Source: a virus
Virus record (IMG/VR): IMGVR_UViG_3300036818_000078
Span: 1 to 60,043 of that record
Strand: one strand, 5' to 3'
Length of the DNA stretch: 60,043 bases
Below, one piece after another: positions 33,082 through 41,274 of the stretch; positions within the stretch are counted from its first letter, which is position 1; the number at the start of each line of letters is the position of its first letter. The notes beneath the pieces were generated by a model. That model saw nothing but the letters and a program-made list of their open reading frames with translations, was not told where the DNA came from and made no database searches. The translations under genes were made by a program, and so were the position numbers.

Positions 33082-35178
33082 CTAATTTACCTGTCCTAAT
33101 TTACGTTGCATCTCTTCTAGACCAGCTTGTATTTTTCGCACTTCATTGCTTCCATACAGGGACTGCAGTCGAATACTGTACTCTTTGCGGGATATTTGAC
33201 CCGTGGGGAGATCACTCTCAGGGACAAACCACTGTACCGTTCCAAGTGGGGCCAATTTCTCAGGATCTGCCTGTTGCAATTTCAGATAGGTATCTCGAAA
33301 TTCCTGCATAAGAGAAATCGGTAACGGTTCGTTGTTTTGCGTAGACACTGTAGACGCCGTAGACGCTCCACCTGTTTTTATGCCTTCCGATGGCTCCACA
33401 GGCTCGTCTAGCTGTCCGTCTATGCCGTAGACGCTCCGTAGACGCTCCTGATTTCCGTAGACGTCTACAGCGTCTATAGTGTCTACGCTGTCTACAGCGT
33501 CTACAGCGTCTACGGAGTTTGCATTTTTCTCTTTCTTTGTTTTAGGGGAGGGAATCAGAGTTATATACCCACCTTTGATACCTGCTTCCTTATCTTCTTC
33601 CACCCACTTAATCTCATCATCATTCTTCATTTTATAAAGGAGTTTACGTATCTTCTCACTGTCATCAGTACCATCTACCAGCACTGCTATATCTTTAGGC
33701 ATCATTGGTGTTAGAGCAACGTCTAGGAAGTCAATGATGGCCCGACGCTCTTGACTGAGGGTATAATAGAGGGCTGTTTGTCCATCTCCTAATACCTTCC
33801 AGAAACCATTATTAAAGGCTATAGCTAGGTTTACCTCTTCTTTGTAGTCGCGTCCAGATGCGTAGACGGTGCCCTCAGCATCACCACGTCCGCGTTTTAT
33901 ACTGATAAAGCCGTCAGCACACGCTGTAACACCTGTTGTGGCGTTCAGTTCGTCAAACGGGTCGTCTGCGTTTGCTTTGCGTAGGTGGAATTGGATGAGG
34001 ATACAGATCCCGTACTTGTCTGCAAGCTCTTTGATACCTGCTAGGGCCTCGTACTCAGCATCATAGCCTGTTTCACCATTGCGACTCTTCACACGGGGTT
34101 TGACTTTAACCCACGGGTCGACAATGACAAGGCGCGTCCTTGGATGAGCGATAATCCACACCTCAAGTTTTGCTATGCCATTGCTGTCCAATCGGGGCCA
34201 CTTGGTTTCAATGTGTAGATCCTTTGGTGCGATGCTTCCAGGTCCCAGCAACTGACCGATACGATCTTGCAGACGGCGCTCTGTATCCTCTAGAGCTAGA
34301 TAGAGGGCCTCGCCTTGCTTTACCTGATATTTGCCTAGGGCTATTCCGCCAGAGGCCACCGCCATGGCTATGTTGAGATCTAGCCATGATTTACCAATCT
34401 TCTGTTTCCCACCAAGGACAATCAGTCCCATCGGCAGGAGTTCAGGCACTGCATATTCAATTGGCGGGAATTGCTTCTTCATCAAGTCGTATGCTGAGAT
34501 AGGGGCTGGCTCTCCTATCCTCTTGCGCTCATTTTCCTCTTTAGCTGATCGGAGCAAGTTGGTAAACTCGCGCATGGGGAATTCATGATGCCATATATCG
34601 AAGGCTGCTAGACGGATACGATCCTGCTCTATGGTATCCATCTCGGCTATCTCACCAGCTAGGGCATAGAGATCTTGCTTGTTGCCACATGTCAGAGCGT
34701 CCATAACCCGCTGATTCTCTATATTCCAGACGGGATCTGGCCTCACTGCCTGTACAGGTGCTGGTTGTTTCTTCTCTGTTCTTACCTCTTTAGGTGTGTA
34801 GGCATCGGGCTCAAATACTAGCCTGAAATCCTTCCATCCCTTCCCATGGCAACTATTATGGCTGCAGCTCGCACCTACACGCCCGTCAGCTTGTTCATAT
34901 AGACATGCGCTATTATCCGTATGAGATGAGTCCCAAATACATGCTTTAAGGTGATAACGCCTTCCACCATTATAGGGATCTACAGATTTATACTGTATCT
35001 GATATTTCTGTATGAAGCTTTCCATTGTGAACGTCTCACGTATCCATTGCGTCGGTTTGTGACCGTTGCTTGAGACATCTGCTTTTTTTGCATAGGCAGC
35101 CACAGCCTCTAGTAAGTGGCGCGGGACGGGTTGCCTCTTAAAATTCAAGTATTCGTGAGAATCTATGGGGGCGCTCAT
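33082..35178 (-). CDS. RepA-like replicative helicase / ATPase
   Basis: 698 residues. A Cys/His-rich zinc-like region lies at about 80-111 (C80, C92, C105, C110), then a RecA-like ATPase (AAA_25/RepA type) with Walker A GGKQKIGKS (256-264) and Walker B RLVIVDPW (about 340). Residues about 570-600 are a low-complexity linker (VDAVDAVDSVDTIDAVDVYG). The C-terminus is helical. It pairs with the primase gene just upstream. The DNA of the linker carries the GTAGAC repeat cluster at 33341-33513. Confidence 0.85.
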   Translation of the reverse strand: MSAPIDSHEYLNFKRQPVPRHLLEAVAAYAKKADVSSNGHKPTQWIRETFTMESFIQKYQIQYKSVDPYNGGRRYHLKACIWDSSHTDNSACLYEQADGRVGASCSHNSCHGKGWKDFRLVFEPDAYTPKEVRTEKKQPAPVQAVRPDPVWNIENQRVMDALTCGNKQDLYALAGEIAEMDTIEQDRIRLAAFDIWHHEFPMREFTNLLRSAKEENERKRIGEPAPISAYDLMKKQFPPIEYAVPELLPMGLIVLGGKQKIGKSWLDLNIAMAVASGGIALGKYQVKQGEALYLALEDTERRLQDRIGQLLGPGSIAPKDLHIETKWPRLDSNGIAKLEVWIIAHPRTRLVIVDPWVKVKPRVKSRNGETGYDAEYEALAGIKELADKYGICILIQFHLRKANADDPFDELNATTGVTACADGFISIKRGRGDAEGTVYASGRDYKEEVNLAIAFNNGFWKVLGDGQTALYYTLSQERRAIIDFLDVALTPMMPKDIAVLVDGTDDSEKIRKLLYKMKNDDEIKWVEEDKEAGIKGGYITLIPSPKTKKEKNANSVDAVDAVDSVDTIDAVDVYGNQERLRSVYGIDGQLDEPVEPSEGIKTGGASTASTVSTQNNEPLPISLMQEFRDTYLKLQQADPEKLAPLGTVQWFVPESDLPTGQISRKEYSIRLQSLYGSNEVRKIQAGLEEMQRKLGQVN
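33341..33513. repeat. GTAGAC / GTCTAC iteron-like cluster inside the helicase gene
   Basis: GTAGAC occurs at 33341, 33350, 33359, 33427, 33438 and 33457; GTCTAC (or GTCTAT) at 33463, 33472, 33481, 33490, 33499 and 33508. Spacing is mostly exactly 9 bases. The two orientations meet at the perfect palindrome GTAGACGTCTAC (33457-33468), so the cluster is one large inverted arrangement. A possible origin or protein-binding array. Confidence 0.75.
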
Positions 35179-35839
35179 CTGTGTTATCTCCTTTACATGC
35201 TAATGTTCCGTACAATTTGATAATGCGGGACGGGTTAAACAGCGTCTGGTCTACGTGTATTCCCTCTTCATCGAACCGTGTCGCTAGACCTTCTAGAATA
35301 TGTTTGATGAGCGGGGTTTCAGTCGTGGGGAAATCGATTTGATAGAGTAGATGAGACCCGTTACCACTGTCCGCTAAAATAGGCTCAGGCCATCCCTCTG
35401 CTCTGAGTGCATCGCGTATCTTGCGACTATGCGCAATGGATTTTTGATGCTCTTCTTCAGTAGAAGAAATGTTTGTGACACGATCAGGGTCACTATCAAT
35501 AGCCAGCCACTGGTAGCCGATGATATACTTATCAGGTGTGCTATAATCTTTCTTCTGAGGAACAAGCTTGTTTTTTGCTCTGTGAAGTAGGTCAGGGTGG
35601 CACGGTTGCAGTGTTATATAGATGCCAGTTGCCTGACGAAGTGTAGATATCTCTTTGAGTAGATCGTTGATATTATCGAAGTAGCCACCCATCGTCTGGA
35701 GATAGCGGCTATTCTGCTCTCTGGAAGCGTTAAGCGCTCGTATCTCGACAATCTGGCCGGGCGCTGTGAGGAGGTGATAGGCCCGCTTTACCTCTTGAAT
35801 ACTTACCAGTTTTGAGGATATATCGCGGATGTTTGTCAT
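35138..35839 (-). CDS. Archaeo-eukaryotic-type primase (prim-pol) catalytic protein
   Basis: 233 residues from the ATG at 35839 (an ATG at 35860 is also in frame). Catalytic metal-binding pair D115 and D117 in WLAIDSDPDR; SGNGSH (158-163) in ILADSGNGSHLLYQID and SRIIKLYGTLACKGD complete the AEP pattern. It makes primers for the helicase encoded next; the two genes overlap by about 40 bases. Confidence 0.85.
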   Translation of the reverse strand: MTNIRDISSKLVSIQEVKRAYHLLTAPGQIVEIRALNASREQNSRYLQTMGGYFDNINDLLKEISTLRQATGIYITLQPCHPDLLHRAKNKLVPQKKDYSTPDKYIIGYQWLAIDSDPDRVTNISSTEEEHQKSIAHSRKIRDALRAEGWPEPILADSGNGSHLLYQIDFPTTETPLIKHILEGLATRFDEEGIHVDQTLFNPSRIIKLYGTLACKGDNTDERPHRFSRILEF

Positions 35840-35883
35840 AGGTACACACTTTCTATGCATACCCAAATCCCTTGTACTTCACC

Positions 35884-35913
35884 TTGACAAATTTTAGGCA
35901 AGGCGCATATACT
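35884..35913 (+). promoter_or_regulatory. Plus-strand promoter of a small RNA
   Basis: TTGACA (35884-35889), 18 bases, TATACT (35908-35913). No plus-strand gene follows. AGAGATA at 35914-35920 pairs with TATCTCT at 35941-35947 and could be an operator. Confidence 0.75.
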
Positions 35914-35919
35914 AGAGAT

Positions 35920-36032
35920 AGGGTAGCGTCGTCTAAGGCTTATCTCTTCCGGGCGGCAATCCATCAGGGATAAGTCTGCTGCTACGAAATTGTTAGTTGT
36001 CCTCAGCCAGTCCTCAACTGGCTTTATTTTTT
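35920..36032 (+). ncRNA. Predicted structured small RNA, antisense to the replication operon region
   Basis: Between the promoter above and the terminator at 36005-36032 lies about 113 bases with no start codon in a useful context. It can fold as a long hairpin: GTAGC (35923) with GCTAC (35981), and AGGCTTATCTC (35936-35946) with GGGATAAGTCT (35967-35977), capped by a 20-base loop rich in G and C. The RNA would lie between the primase gene and the upstream HTH gene, both on the other strand. Confidence 0.65.
36005..36032 (+). terminator. Rho-independent terminator of the small RNA
   Basis: AGCCAGT-CCTCA-ACTGGCT followed by TTATTTTTT. The U-run is on the plus strand only, where there is no protein gene to terminate. 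Confidence 0.8.
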
Positions 36033-36218
36033 GTCTTCTGTCCTGGTGTTTCTGTCGATGTAACGGTCTAGTGCCTCTGATCTCACTCGAAATCGCCCTC
36101 CAACTCTGACTGCCTCCAGCTTCCTTTGTGCGATGTATCTCTGAACAGTGGATTTCGATACTCTGAGTATCTCGGCGACTTCTTCCAGTGTGAGCAGTGT
36201 ATCTGCCATAACGATCAT
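36024..36218 (-). CDS. Excisionase-like helix-turn-helix protein
   Basis: 64 residues from the ATG at 36218 (AAAGGAG upstream). HTH_17 pattern TLEEVAEILRVSKSTVQRYI, then RKLEAVRVGGRFRV. Similar in type to the 30785-30979 protein but more typical of excisionase-family DNA-binding proteins. An extended -10 (TGGTATACT) lies near 36252. It may be the Xis partner of the integrase or an activator of the replication operon. Confidence 0.8.
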   Translation of the reverse strand: MIVMADTLLTLEEVAEILRVSKSTVQRYIAQRKLEAVRVGGRFRVRSEALDRYIDRNTRTEDKK

Positions 36219-36362
36219 GTGACCATCTCCTTTCCTCATGTGCTTGCCTTAGTATACCATGCTTTGATGGGATTTGGGAAACTTTTCTTGTTATGCCTGT
36301 ATAGTAGCTAAGCTCGCAATTGTGCGTAGCAATTCCTTGTGTAACATCCATAGAACGTGTGT

Positions 36363-36833
36363 TCATGTTGTTGTCTCCTTTGCACGTTTGTATCGCTCTT
36401 TCCGCTGTTTTTGCTCTTTCTCTCTTATCTCGAGACAAGTGTTGTATCTCTCCATCCGATACTTACGCCTCTTCTCTCTTATCTCAGGCCTCTTGTTATA
36501 CTCTCTCTGACTCTCGTTATAACAATCCCTGCATACGCTGCGGACACCATACTTGCCACCTTGATGGCTGTGCCAATACTCAGCAGTAGCGTCCAAGGTG
36601 CGTCCACACGGGCCGTTGCAACGTTTTTGCGGCGTGACCTCTTTCGGACGCGCCTGTTTCTCCTTTGTGCTCATAGCACGCGCACGTATGCTGTGCAGGT
36701 GCTTGTTAACGGTACCATACCCTATGCCAAGCCTTGCAGCTATCTCGTTGTATGATAAGCCAAGTTCGTGCAATTCCTGTATCTCGGCTTCTCTAGGTGA
36801 AAGCAGGGTCTTGTCTGGTTTGGTGCTACCCAT
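36363..36833 (-). CDS. LuxR-type HTH plus zinc-finger protein
   Basis: 156 residues. Residues 10-50 form a LuxR/sigma4-like HTH (SPREAEIQELHELGLSYNEI, then GIGYGTVNKHLHSI). Residues about 70-105 form a Cys4 finger (RCNGPCGRTLDATAEYWHSH, then CRDC). The C-terminus is a long basic helix. The finger is the same module that occurs four times in the HNH protein at 48832-49833. Last gene of the 39.5-36.4 kb operon. Confidence 0.75.
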   Translation of the reverse strand: MGSTKPDKTLLSPREAEIQELHELGLSYNEIAARLGIGYGTVNKHLHSIRARAMSTKEKQARPKEVTPQKRCNGPCGRTLDATAEYWHSHQGGKYGVRSVCRDCYNESQREYNKRPEIREKRRKYRMERYNTCLEIREKEQKQRKERYKRAKETTT

Positions 36834-36836
36834 GGC

Positions 36837-37100
36837 TCAACCTTTCTCTACCAATCTGCTGTATCCTGTGCGCCAATAGTGCCTAGGTTTTGGCTTCGTC
36901 TCAATAAGTACAATGCCATCGCCTCCCCATATCTCTAGCCCTGGTTCTGGTACCCAAGTGTAAGGTTTTTCAATCGTGAGCTGCTTCTGTCCAGGCAGTG
37001 ACCATGTGTGATCCCTGCTACTCCATCTGGGTTCTAGATCTAAAATGAGATACCCGTCTACTGTTTCCGTAACCTCTCGTATCTTTGCGTCAATGCTCAT
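36837..37100 (-). CDS. Hypothetical protein
   Basis: 87 residues, beta-rich (YLILDLEPRW, LEIWGGDGIVLIE). No recognised family. It ends 3 bases before the next gene; its upstream neighbour is equally close. Confidence 0.6.
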   Translation of the reverse strand: MSIDAKIREVTETVDGYLILDLEPRWSSRDHTWSLPGQKQLTIEKPYTWVPEPGLEIWGGDGIVLIETKPKPRHYWRTGYSRLVEKG

Positions 37101-37103
37101 GGC

Positions 37104-37325
37104 TCAACCTTTCTGTATCTGTACCCAATCGATCAGTCGGCAGTACTGGCAAATCCGCTGCTCAACTGAATAGCAACCGTGCCAATAGCAAATAGGTGTC
37201 TCACACTTCGCACACGTGCCTTCTGCTTTTCGTATGCAAAATGTCTGATGGCAGCATGGGACCATGCATTCGGGTCTTGATGTCCCGTTGTAGATCAAAT
37301 ATCGTTCGATTATGCTCTCGTTCAT
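37104..37325 (-). CDS. Cys-rich zinc-binding protein
   Basis: 73 residues with eight or more Cys/His ligands (CMVPCCHQTFC, CAKCETPICYWHGC, CQYC), resembling a cross-brace or B-box-like zinc fold. Function unknown. Confidence 0.6.
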   Translation of the reverse strand: MNESIIERYLIYNGTSRPECMVPCCHQTFCIRKAEGTCAKCETPICYWHGCYSVEQRICQYCRLIDWVQIQKG

Positions 37326-37336
37326 ATTTCTCCTTA

Positions 37337-37669
37337 CTAGTGGCTATCATCGTGCCTTTTGCCCCATTTACAGCGTGTTATCATCATCTCTAGATAGTCG
37401 TCACATCTTTCTATGCTGTCTTCCTTGACCCAGTAGGAGCATAGTCCACACGTTCTCTCATGCTCTTCCATGGTCTCTTTTAAGCGTTGTAGTATGCGTG
37501 AAATATTGTCTGTAGTGACATCTGAAGCTTCATACCTTTCTATGTGCATGCTGTTTCTAACACTAGCCAGACGTTCGCATTCTGCTTGTCCGTGGTGGCC
37601 TTTCAGTACCAAGCGACCGCAAATAGGGCAACGCTCTAGAAGTACCCCGGGTCCGTCGTGGTCGTTCAT
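37337..37669 (-). CDS. Zinc-ribbon-like hypothetical protein
   Basis: 110 residues. N-terminal CPICGRLVLKGHHGQAEC is a CxxC...HxxxxxC zinc motif; a second CGLC lies near residue 75. Start overlaps the upstream gene's stop (ATGA). Confidence 0.6.
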   Translation of the reverse strand: MNDHDGPGVLLERCPICGRLVLKGHHGQAECERLASVRNSMHIERYEASDVTTDNISRILQRLKETMEEHERTCGLCSYWVKEDSIERCDDYLEMMITRCKWGKRHDDSH

Positions 37670-37938
37670 CTTTTCCTCTTTTTGTCGATGGCGATAATGC
37701 CTTGTGTATCCATGTCGCTTATTGCCACAACTCGCTCCGTCTCCAGTGTCGAGAACTCATAGCGATTGAGCTGTTCAATGATACTGTTGCCGGCAGTATT
37801 GATAGCAATGAGCTGCTTTACAACGTCATACCTGTGCTGGTCACTGTGCGATGCGATATAGCGACCTACACGCTCTTTGATGCCTTGCGACTGCTCTGCA
37901 ATACGTTTCGCTAGAAATAGCATCTCTTGTTCGTTCAT
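37666..37938 (-). CDS. Helical hypothetical protein
   Basis: 90 residues, mostly helical, basic C-terminus (DKKRKR). Four-base overlaps with both neighbours imply translational coupling. Not recognised. Confidence 0.6.
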   Translation of the reverse strand: MNEQEMLFLAKRIAEQSQGIKERVGRYIASHSDQHRYDVVKQLIAINTAGNSIIEQLNRYEFSTLETERVVAISDMDTQGIIAIDKKRKR

Positions 37939-38093
37939 GATTTATCATCCTTTGCTGGCTCTATCTCTCTTCGCGTATCATTCCGAATACGCTCTGCAAA
38001 CATCACAAGAAACTCTCGGATAACTTCTACATCCAAGCCTTGATATTCGATCTCGTTAAAAAGCTCTTGCGCATCTTCTTCAAATTCAATCAT
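37935..38093 (-). CDS. Small acidic protein
   Basis: 52 residues: MIEFEEDAQELFNEIEYQGL at the start, helical throughout, preceded by GGAGAAGAGC. It overlaps the next gene by four bases. No family recognised. Confidence 0.6.
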   Translation of the reverse strand: MIEFEEDAQELFNEIEYQGLDVEVIREFLVMFAERIRNDTRREIEPAKDDKS

Positions 38094-38104
38094 GCTCTTC
38101 TCTC

Positions 38105-38467
38105 CTAGTGTGCAGGATAGTTAATAGCGGTATTAGACTTTGTTGCGAGCGGTGTTGTCTGTGCTTGCTGCGGCTGCTTCGCTTTTTGCTCCTCGAGATA
38201 AGCAGGATATGCGGTGAGGACACAACTCTTGCTTTGTGCGACTTTCTCCAGCCTTGACTTGCAGGCATTGATGTGGAATTGTGCCTCGTCTGGTGTCAGG
38301 GCTTCGAATTCGTCTCTCCCAAATGCGAGAGAATCATTCCAATATCTCGTGCCGAATTGCTTCTCAACACGCAATGCCACCATGAAACGTAAAAGGTGCG
38401 AGAGGGTTGTATCAAGGCGCAATCCTGACTGTCTAATCATTCGCTCAAATGTTGCTATCTCCATCAT
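38105..38467 (-). CDS. Hypothetical protein with Gln-rich tail
   Basis: 120 residues from the ATG at 38467 (AAGAAGG upstream). Helical core (LSHLLRFMVALRVEKQFGTR) and a low-complexity end (AKQPQQAQTT). Its start lies inside the end of the upstream gene. Unknown function. Confidence 0.6.
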   Translation of the reverse strand: MMEIATFERMIRQSGLRLDTTLSHLLRFMVALRVEKQFGTRYWNDSLAFGRDEFEALTPDEAQFHINACKSRLEKVAQSKSCVLTAYPAYLEEQKAKQPQQAQTTPLATKSNTAINYPAH

Positions 38468-39002
38468 TGTGACCTTCTTCTTTTGATTGCAAATGCATGA
38501 AGGTGACACGGTACAATTCGTCGTCTACATGTTTGTGTATGTGGATCATGCCTGCTTTTTCAAGATGCGAAACAAGCTCTACCACGTTTTGATCTTCAGC
38601 AGTCAGGAACAACCCTAGATGTTGGTAGAATTGTCCCTTTATAAGCAATACTGCATATTGGAAGTACGATGTGCATCCTAAGCAGTCGTTCTGAAAGAAG
38701 TGCTGCTCGAGAGCACGGTAGAATGCTCGCGCTTGTACCATCTTGATGCCTTTGAGAGCACTGATAATCTCTTTAGGTGGCACGCCTTTCTGCTCTTGCT
38801 CAACACCATAGCCTTTGTATCGTGCATAGGTTACGGCTTCCTCTCTTGTTGACACTTCCGCTTTACGAAGGATAACAGGTAGATATTCACTAACTAAGAT
38901 GCTTTCCTTGACATGCATTCTCATAGCACACTCTGTATCAGAGTATCCTTGTGCTAATAATTGCATGTAACGCTCGTCTGAGAATGGGATGTTGACTGCC
39001 AT
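38445..39002 (-). CDS. Hypothetical protein, HTH-like N-terminus
   Basis: 185 residues from the ATG at 39002 (GAGGAATT upstream). Residues 10-60 could form an HTH (YMQLLAQGYSDTECAMRMHV) like LuxR-type effectors. The rest is helical with two Cys (DCLGC). It may be a regulator but is not assigned to a family. Confidence 0.55.
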   Translation of the reverse strand: MAVNIPFSDERYMQLLAQGYSDTECAMRMHVKESILVSEYLPVILRKAEVSTREEAVTYARYKGYGVEQEQKGVPPKEIISALKGIKMVQARAFYRALEQHFFQNDCLGCTSYFQYAVLLIKGQFYQHLGLFLTAEDQNVVELVSHLEKAGMIHIHKHVDDELYRVTFMHLQSKEEGHNDGDSNI

Positions 39003-39022
39003 AGGGAATTCCTCTACTTCGA

Positions 39023-39484
39023 CTAATGAACGCAAATAACGATGTCGGTCGATCTATCGTTGTAGACTCTCACGTTAGCACTCATCTCGCATCCTGCTAT
39101 GCCAATAAATGCAAGAGTACCATTGAATGGGGTACCATATTTCTCTAGTACATCCGCTGAGATACGGAAATACATGGCATACGATATACCAATGGATATT
39201 GGGTCTACACCGTACATCATTTGATGAATGGAGATAGAGTCTAGACATGCAGACAGCGTGCTTTGTCGGCTATGGGGGGGATAGTGGGAAGCTGCATGTC
39301 TATCGTCGGGGGAAAAGTGGGAACGTCCTGGGCCTGACATTTCAATGTTGGCCTGCTGCTGCGCGAGGTCTAGTTCGTTCGCTGCGAAAGACCTGAGCGT
39401 GGCTTTTATGCGTGCAACAAAGTTGTCTCTTCTCTCGTGAGAAGATTCGGAGAAGTCAGGCGAAAAATAATTAAATTCATTCAT
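39023..39484 (-). CDS. Hypothetical protein, first gene of the 39.5-36.4 kb operon
   Basis: 153 residues: a helical, disordered N-terminal third (SPGRSHFSPDDRH-like) and a more hydrophobic C-terminus (GTLAFIGIAGCEMSANVRV). No family recognised. It faces the divergent gene at 39658 across a 170-base control region. Confidence 0.55.
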   Translation of the reverse strand: MNEFNYFSPDFSESSHERRDNFVARIKATLRSFAANELDLAQQQANIEMSGPGRSHFSPDDRHAASHYPPHSRQSTLSACLDSISIHQMMYGVDPISIGISYAMYFRISADVLEKYGTPFNGTLAFIGIAGCEMSANVRVYNDRSTDIVICVH

Positions 39485-39705
39485 GTCGCCCTACCCTTCG
39501 TTGTAGTGGGGAACAATCTCTACAATTGACACTGAAATAGGATGAAAACCGATACTTCACTTTGCGATTTTGTGCTATTATATGGATGAGATGGTCACTC
39601 ACAAAATATGTTTTGGTAGCATAAGAGCAAGCGCAACTCTCATCATAATCTCAACTGATGAGTGGTGTCAAGGCTTTTGTAGCCGAGATTTTGGAGGAAA
39701 CAGAA

Positions 39706-40239
39706 TTGGATGGACAGCAAGAAAAAGGCGTTCCTAGCGTAGAGGATGAAATTGTCTACGAAAGAGCACGTGTACTCTTCGGGCTCATCTTGAGGCTGCT
39801 TTGCGGACGTGCAAATATTACACAAGACTACTTGGAGGAGCAAGGCAAAGCCTACCGTGATGTTCTCATTGCGGAGGGCAAGCTTCCGGCCAAGTATCCG
39901 GTCGGGGCTCTCGATCAGGAGGCAATTTCTCGTGTCTGGACAGGCGAGCGTGAGCCCTCCTCACGCCCTCAAGTAGGCATTTGGCTTGATGTGATCGAAA
40001 ATACGTTCAATAGTGAGAAGTATCTTGAGATACGCAAAAAGTACAAATTGCAAGCATACGACTTGCCTCCTGATCTCAAAGTGGACATGTATCACTTGGC
40101 AGGCTTCGGAGCACCTGACGAGATTGTAGCATCCTACAAACGTCGGCTTTCGATGATTAAGAAAGGAGCGCTTCCTAGATTTTGGAACAATTCAAAGAAA
40201 CGAGCATTTAGGGAAAAAACCGATGAATTAACCAATTAG
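39706..40239 (+). CDS. Regulator-like hypothetical protein
   Basis: 177 residues from a TTG at 39706 with GGAGG eight bases upstream; an ATG at 39658 is in frame but has no ribosome site. The helical segment LCGRANITQDYLEEQGKAYR followed by ALDQEAISRVWTGEREPSSRPQ suggests a Cro/C1-like DNA-binding part. It lies tail-to-tail with a true XRE repressor. An extended -10 (TGCTATTAT) lies at 39572-39580. Confidence 0.55.
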   Translation: MDGQQEKGVPSVEDEIVYERARVLFGLILRLLCGRANITQDYLEEQGKAYRDVLIAEGKLPAKYPVGALDQEAISRVWTGEREPSSRPQVGIWLDVIENTFNSEKYLEIRKKYKLQAYDLPPDLKVDMYHLAGFGAPDEIVASYKRRLSMIKKGALPRFWNNSKKRAFREKTDELTN

Positions 40240-40439
40240 AAGTCGAACAAATCTTTGACCGGACAGCCTAGGGCCTGGGCTATCATCGCAAGGCGGTCAA
40301 ACTCAGGAGCATCCTCTGCATGTTCCCATCTGTAGACAGTATTTGTAGATACGCCTATCTTTTCAGCCAGTCTCTCTTGAGACATCTTCTTTTCTTTTCG
40401 TAGTTTCCTAATGCGATTGCCAAATAGATTTCTAAGCAT
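40236..40439 (-). CDS. Cro/C1-type (XRE) repressor
   Basis: 67 residues with a textbook HTH_3 domain: IRKLRKEKKMSQERLAEKIG, STNTVYRWEHAEDAPEFD, ending in GCPVKDLFDF. It is a single-domain Cro-like regulator. The leader contains the inverted repeat TAGCAC-N15-GTGCTA, a plausible autoregulatory operator just before the start codon. Confidence 0.9.
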   Translation of the reverse strand: MLRNLFGNRIRKLRKEKKMSQERLAEKIGVSTNTVYRWEHAEDAPEFDRLAMIAQALGCPVKDLFDF

Positions 40440-40493
40440 GTAGCACCTTAAAATACGTTTAGTGCTACCATTATCCCGTTTTTTAGCTTTATT

Positions 40494-40518
40494 TCCACCA
40501 CGCTCAGGGTGGATTTTT
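40494..40518 (+). terminator. Possible plus-strand terminator
   Basis: TCCACC-N8-GGTGGA followed by TTTTT. It could end transcription that passes from 40239 antisense through the XRE gene. Confidence 0.5.
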
Positions 40519-40634
40519 CATATCAGGGGAGTAGAAATCAATTGATGTAAGGTTACTTCTGTCCATTTTCGCTCGTTTTACCTTTGAGTAAATATCTATG
40601 AGAATAGTATCATAGTGAAACGAGGAGAAACACC

Positions 40635-40847
40635 ATGCATGGTTTACATACTAATGAGTTTTTCACACCTGTCACACAAGCCTATCTCATATGTCCTAAG
40701 TGTGGTACGATGTGTTGCATAGATCATGAATTTCGGCATGGTCTGCTCCCTGTAAAGCGGCAGGCGATTCTGAGAGCAAGTGGCTGCGGAACGGTACTAG
40801 CATCTCAGGAAACAGAAAAGCTTATGAGCATAATGAAAGAAAGATGA
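40635..40847 (+). CDS. Small zinc-binding protein
   Basis: 70 residues after AGGAG. Motif CPKCGTMCCIDHEFRH resembles a zinc ribbon. Overlaps the next gene's start by four bases. Function unknown. Confidence 0.6.
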   Translation: MHGLHTNEFFTPVTQAYLICPKCGTMCCIDHEFRHGLLPVKRQAILRASGCGTVLASQETEKLMSIMKER

Positions 40848-41218
40848 ATATGAACAGTTATCCAAATCAACCAAATCCTGAGTACCAAGGTGGCTACCAG
40901 CAACAGCCTCCACAGCAGCCCTATTATCCCCCTCAGCAGGCGGGATATCCCTATCAGCAACCTGTGCCACCTCAATATCAACCCTATCCGCAGCAGATGA
41001 TGTATCCGCAGCAGCAAATCAATGTGAATGTCGGATACCAGCGACCACAGCAGATCTCTATGCTCGTCCGTTTCATCTATTTCTGCTTCGTCGGATGGTG
41101 GATTGGTATGCTCTGGCTGGGGATTGCACTCGGCTTCTGCTGCTCGATCATCGGCCTGCCTATCGGACTTATGATGCTCAACAGACTCGGGGCTGTGATG
41201 ACACTCTCTCGCAGGTAG
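40844..41218 (+). CDS. Pro/Gln/Tyr-rich YccF-like membrane protein
   Basis: 124 residues (ATG at 40844 or 40850). The first about 70 residues are repeats of P-Q-Y type (QQPPQQPYYPPQQ), the rest two membrane segments (FIYFCFVGWWIGMLWLGIAL and CCSIIGLPIGLMML) in the YccF-like layout. Such PQ-rich membrane proteins are common in some Chloroflexota and Actinomycetota. Possibly a host-surface or superinfection-exclusion protein. Confidence 0.7.
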   Translation: MNMNSYPNQPNPEYQGGYQQQPPQQPYYPPQQAGYPYQQPVPPQYQPYPQQMMYPQQQINVNVGYQRPQQISMLVRFIYFCFVGWWIGMLWLGIALGFCCSIIGLPIGLMMLNRLGAVMTLSRR

Positions 41219-41228
41219 TGTCTAGACA

Positions 41229-41266
41229 AAAAGGGACCGGGTTGTATGAGTAACCCGGTCCCTTTT
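41229..41266. terminator. Strong bidirectional terminator
   Basis: AAAAGGGACCGGGTT pairs perfectly with AACCCGGTCCCTTTT (15 bp, 8-base loop). It separates convergent genes. Confidence 0.9.
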
Positions 41267-41274
41267 CTTGTGTG

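Noticed and set aside
36274-36755. Plus-strand frames rich in Ser/Leu/Cys opposite 36.4-36.8 kb
   Set aside because: Shadows of the Arg/Glu-rich minus-strand HTH/zinc-finger protein.
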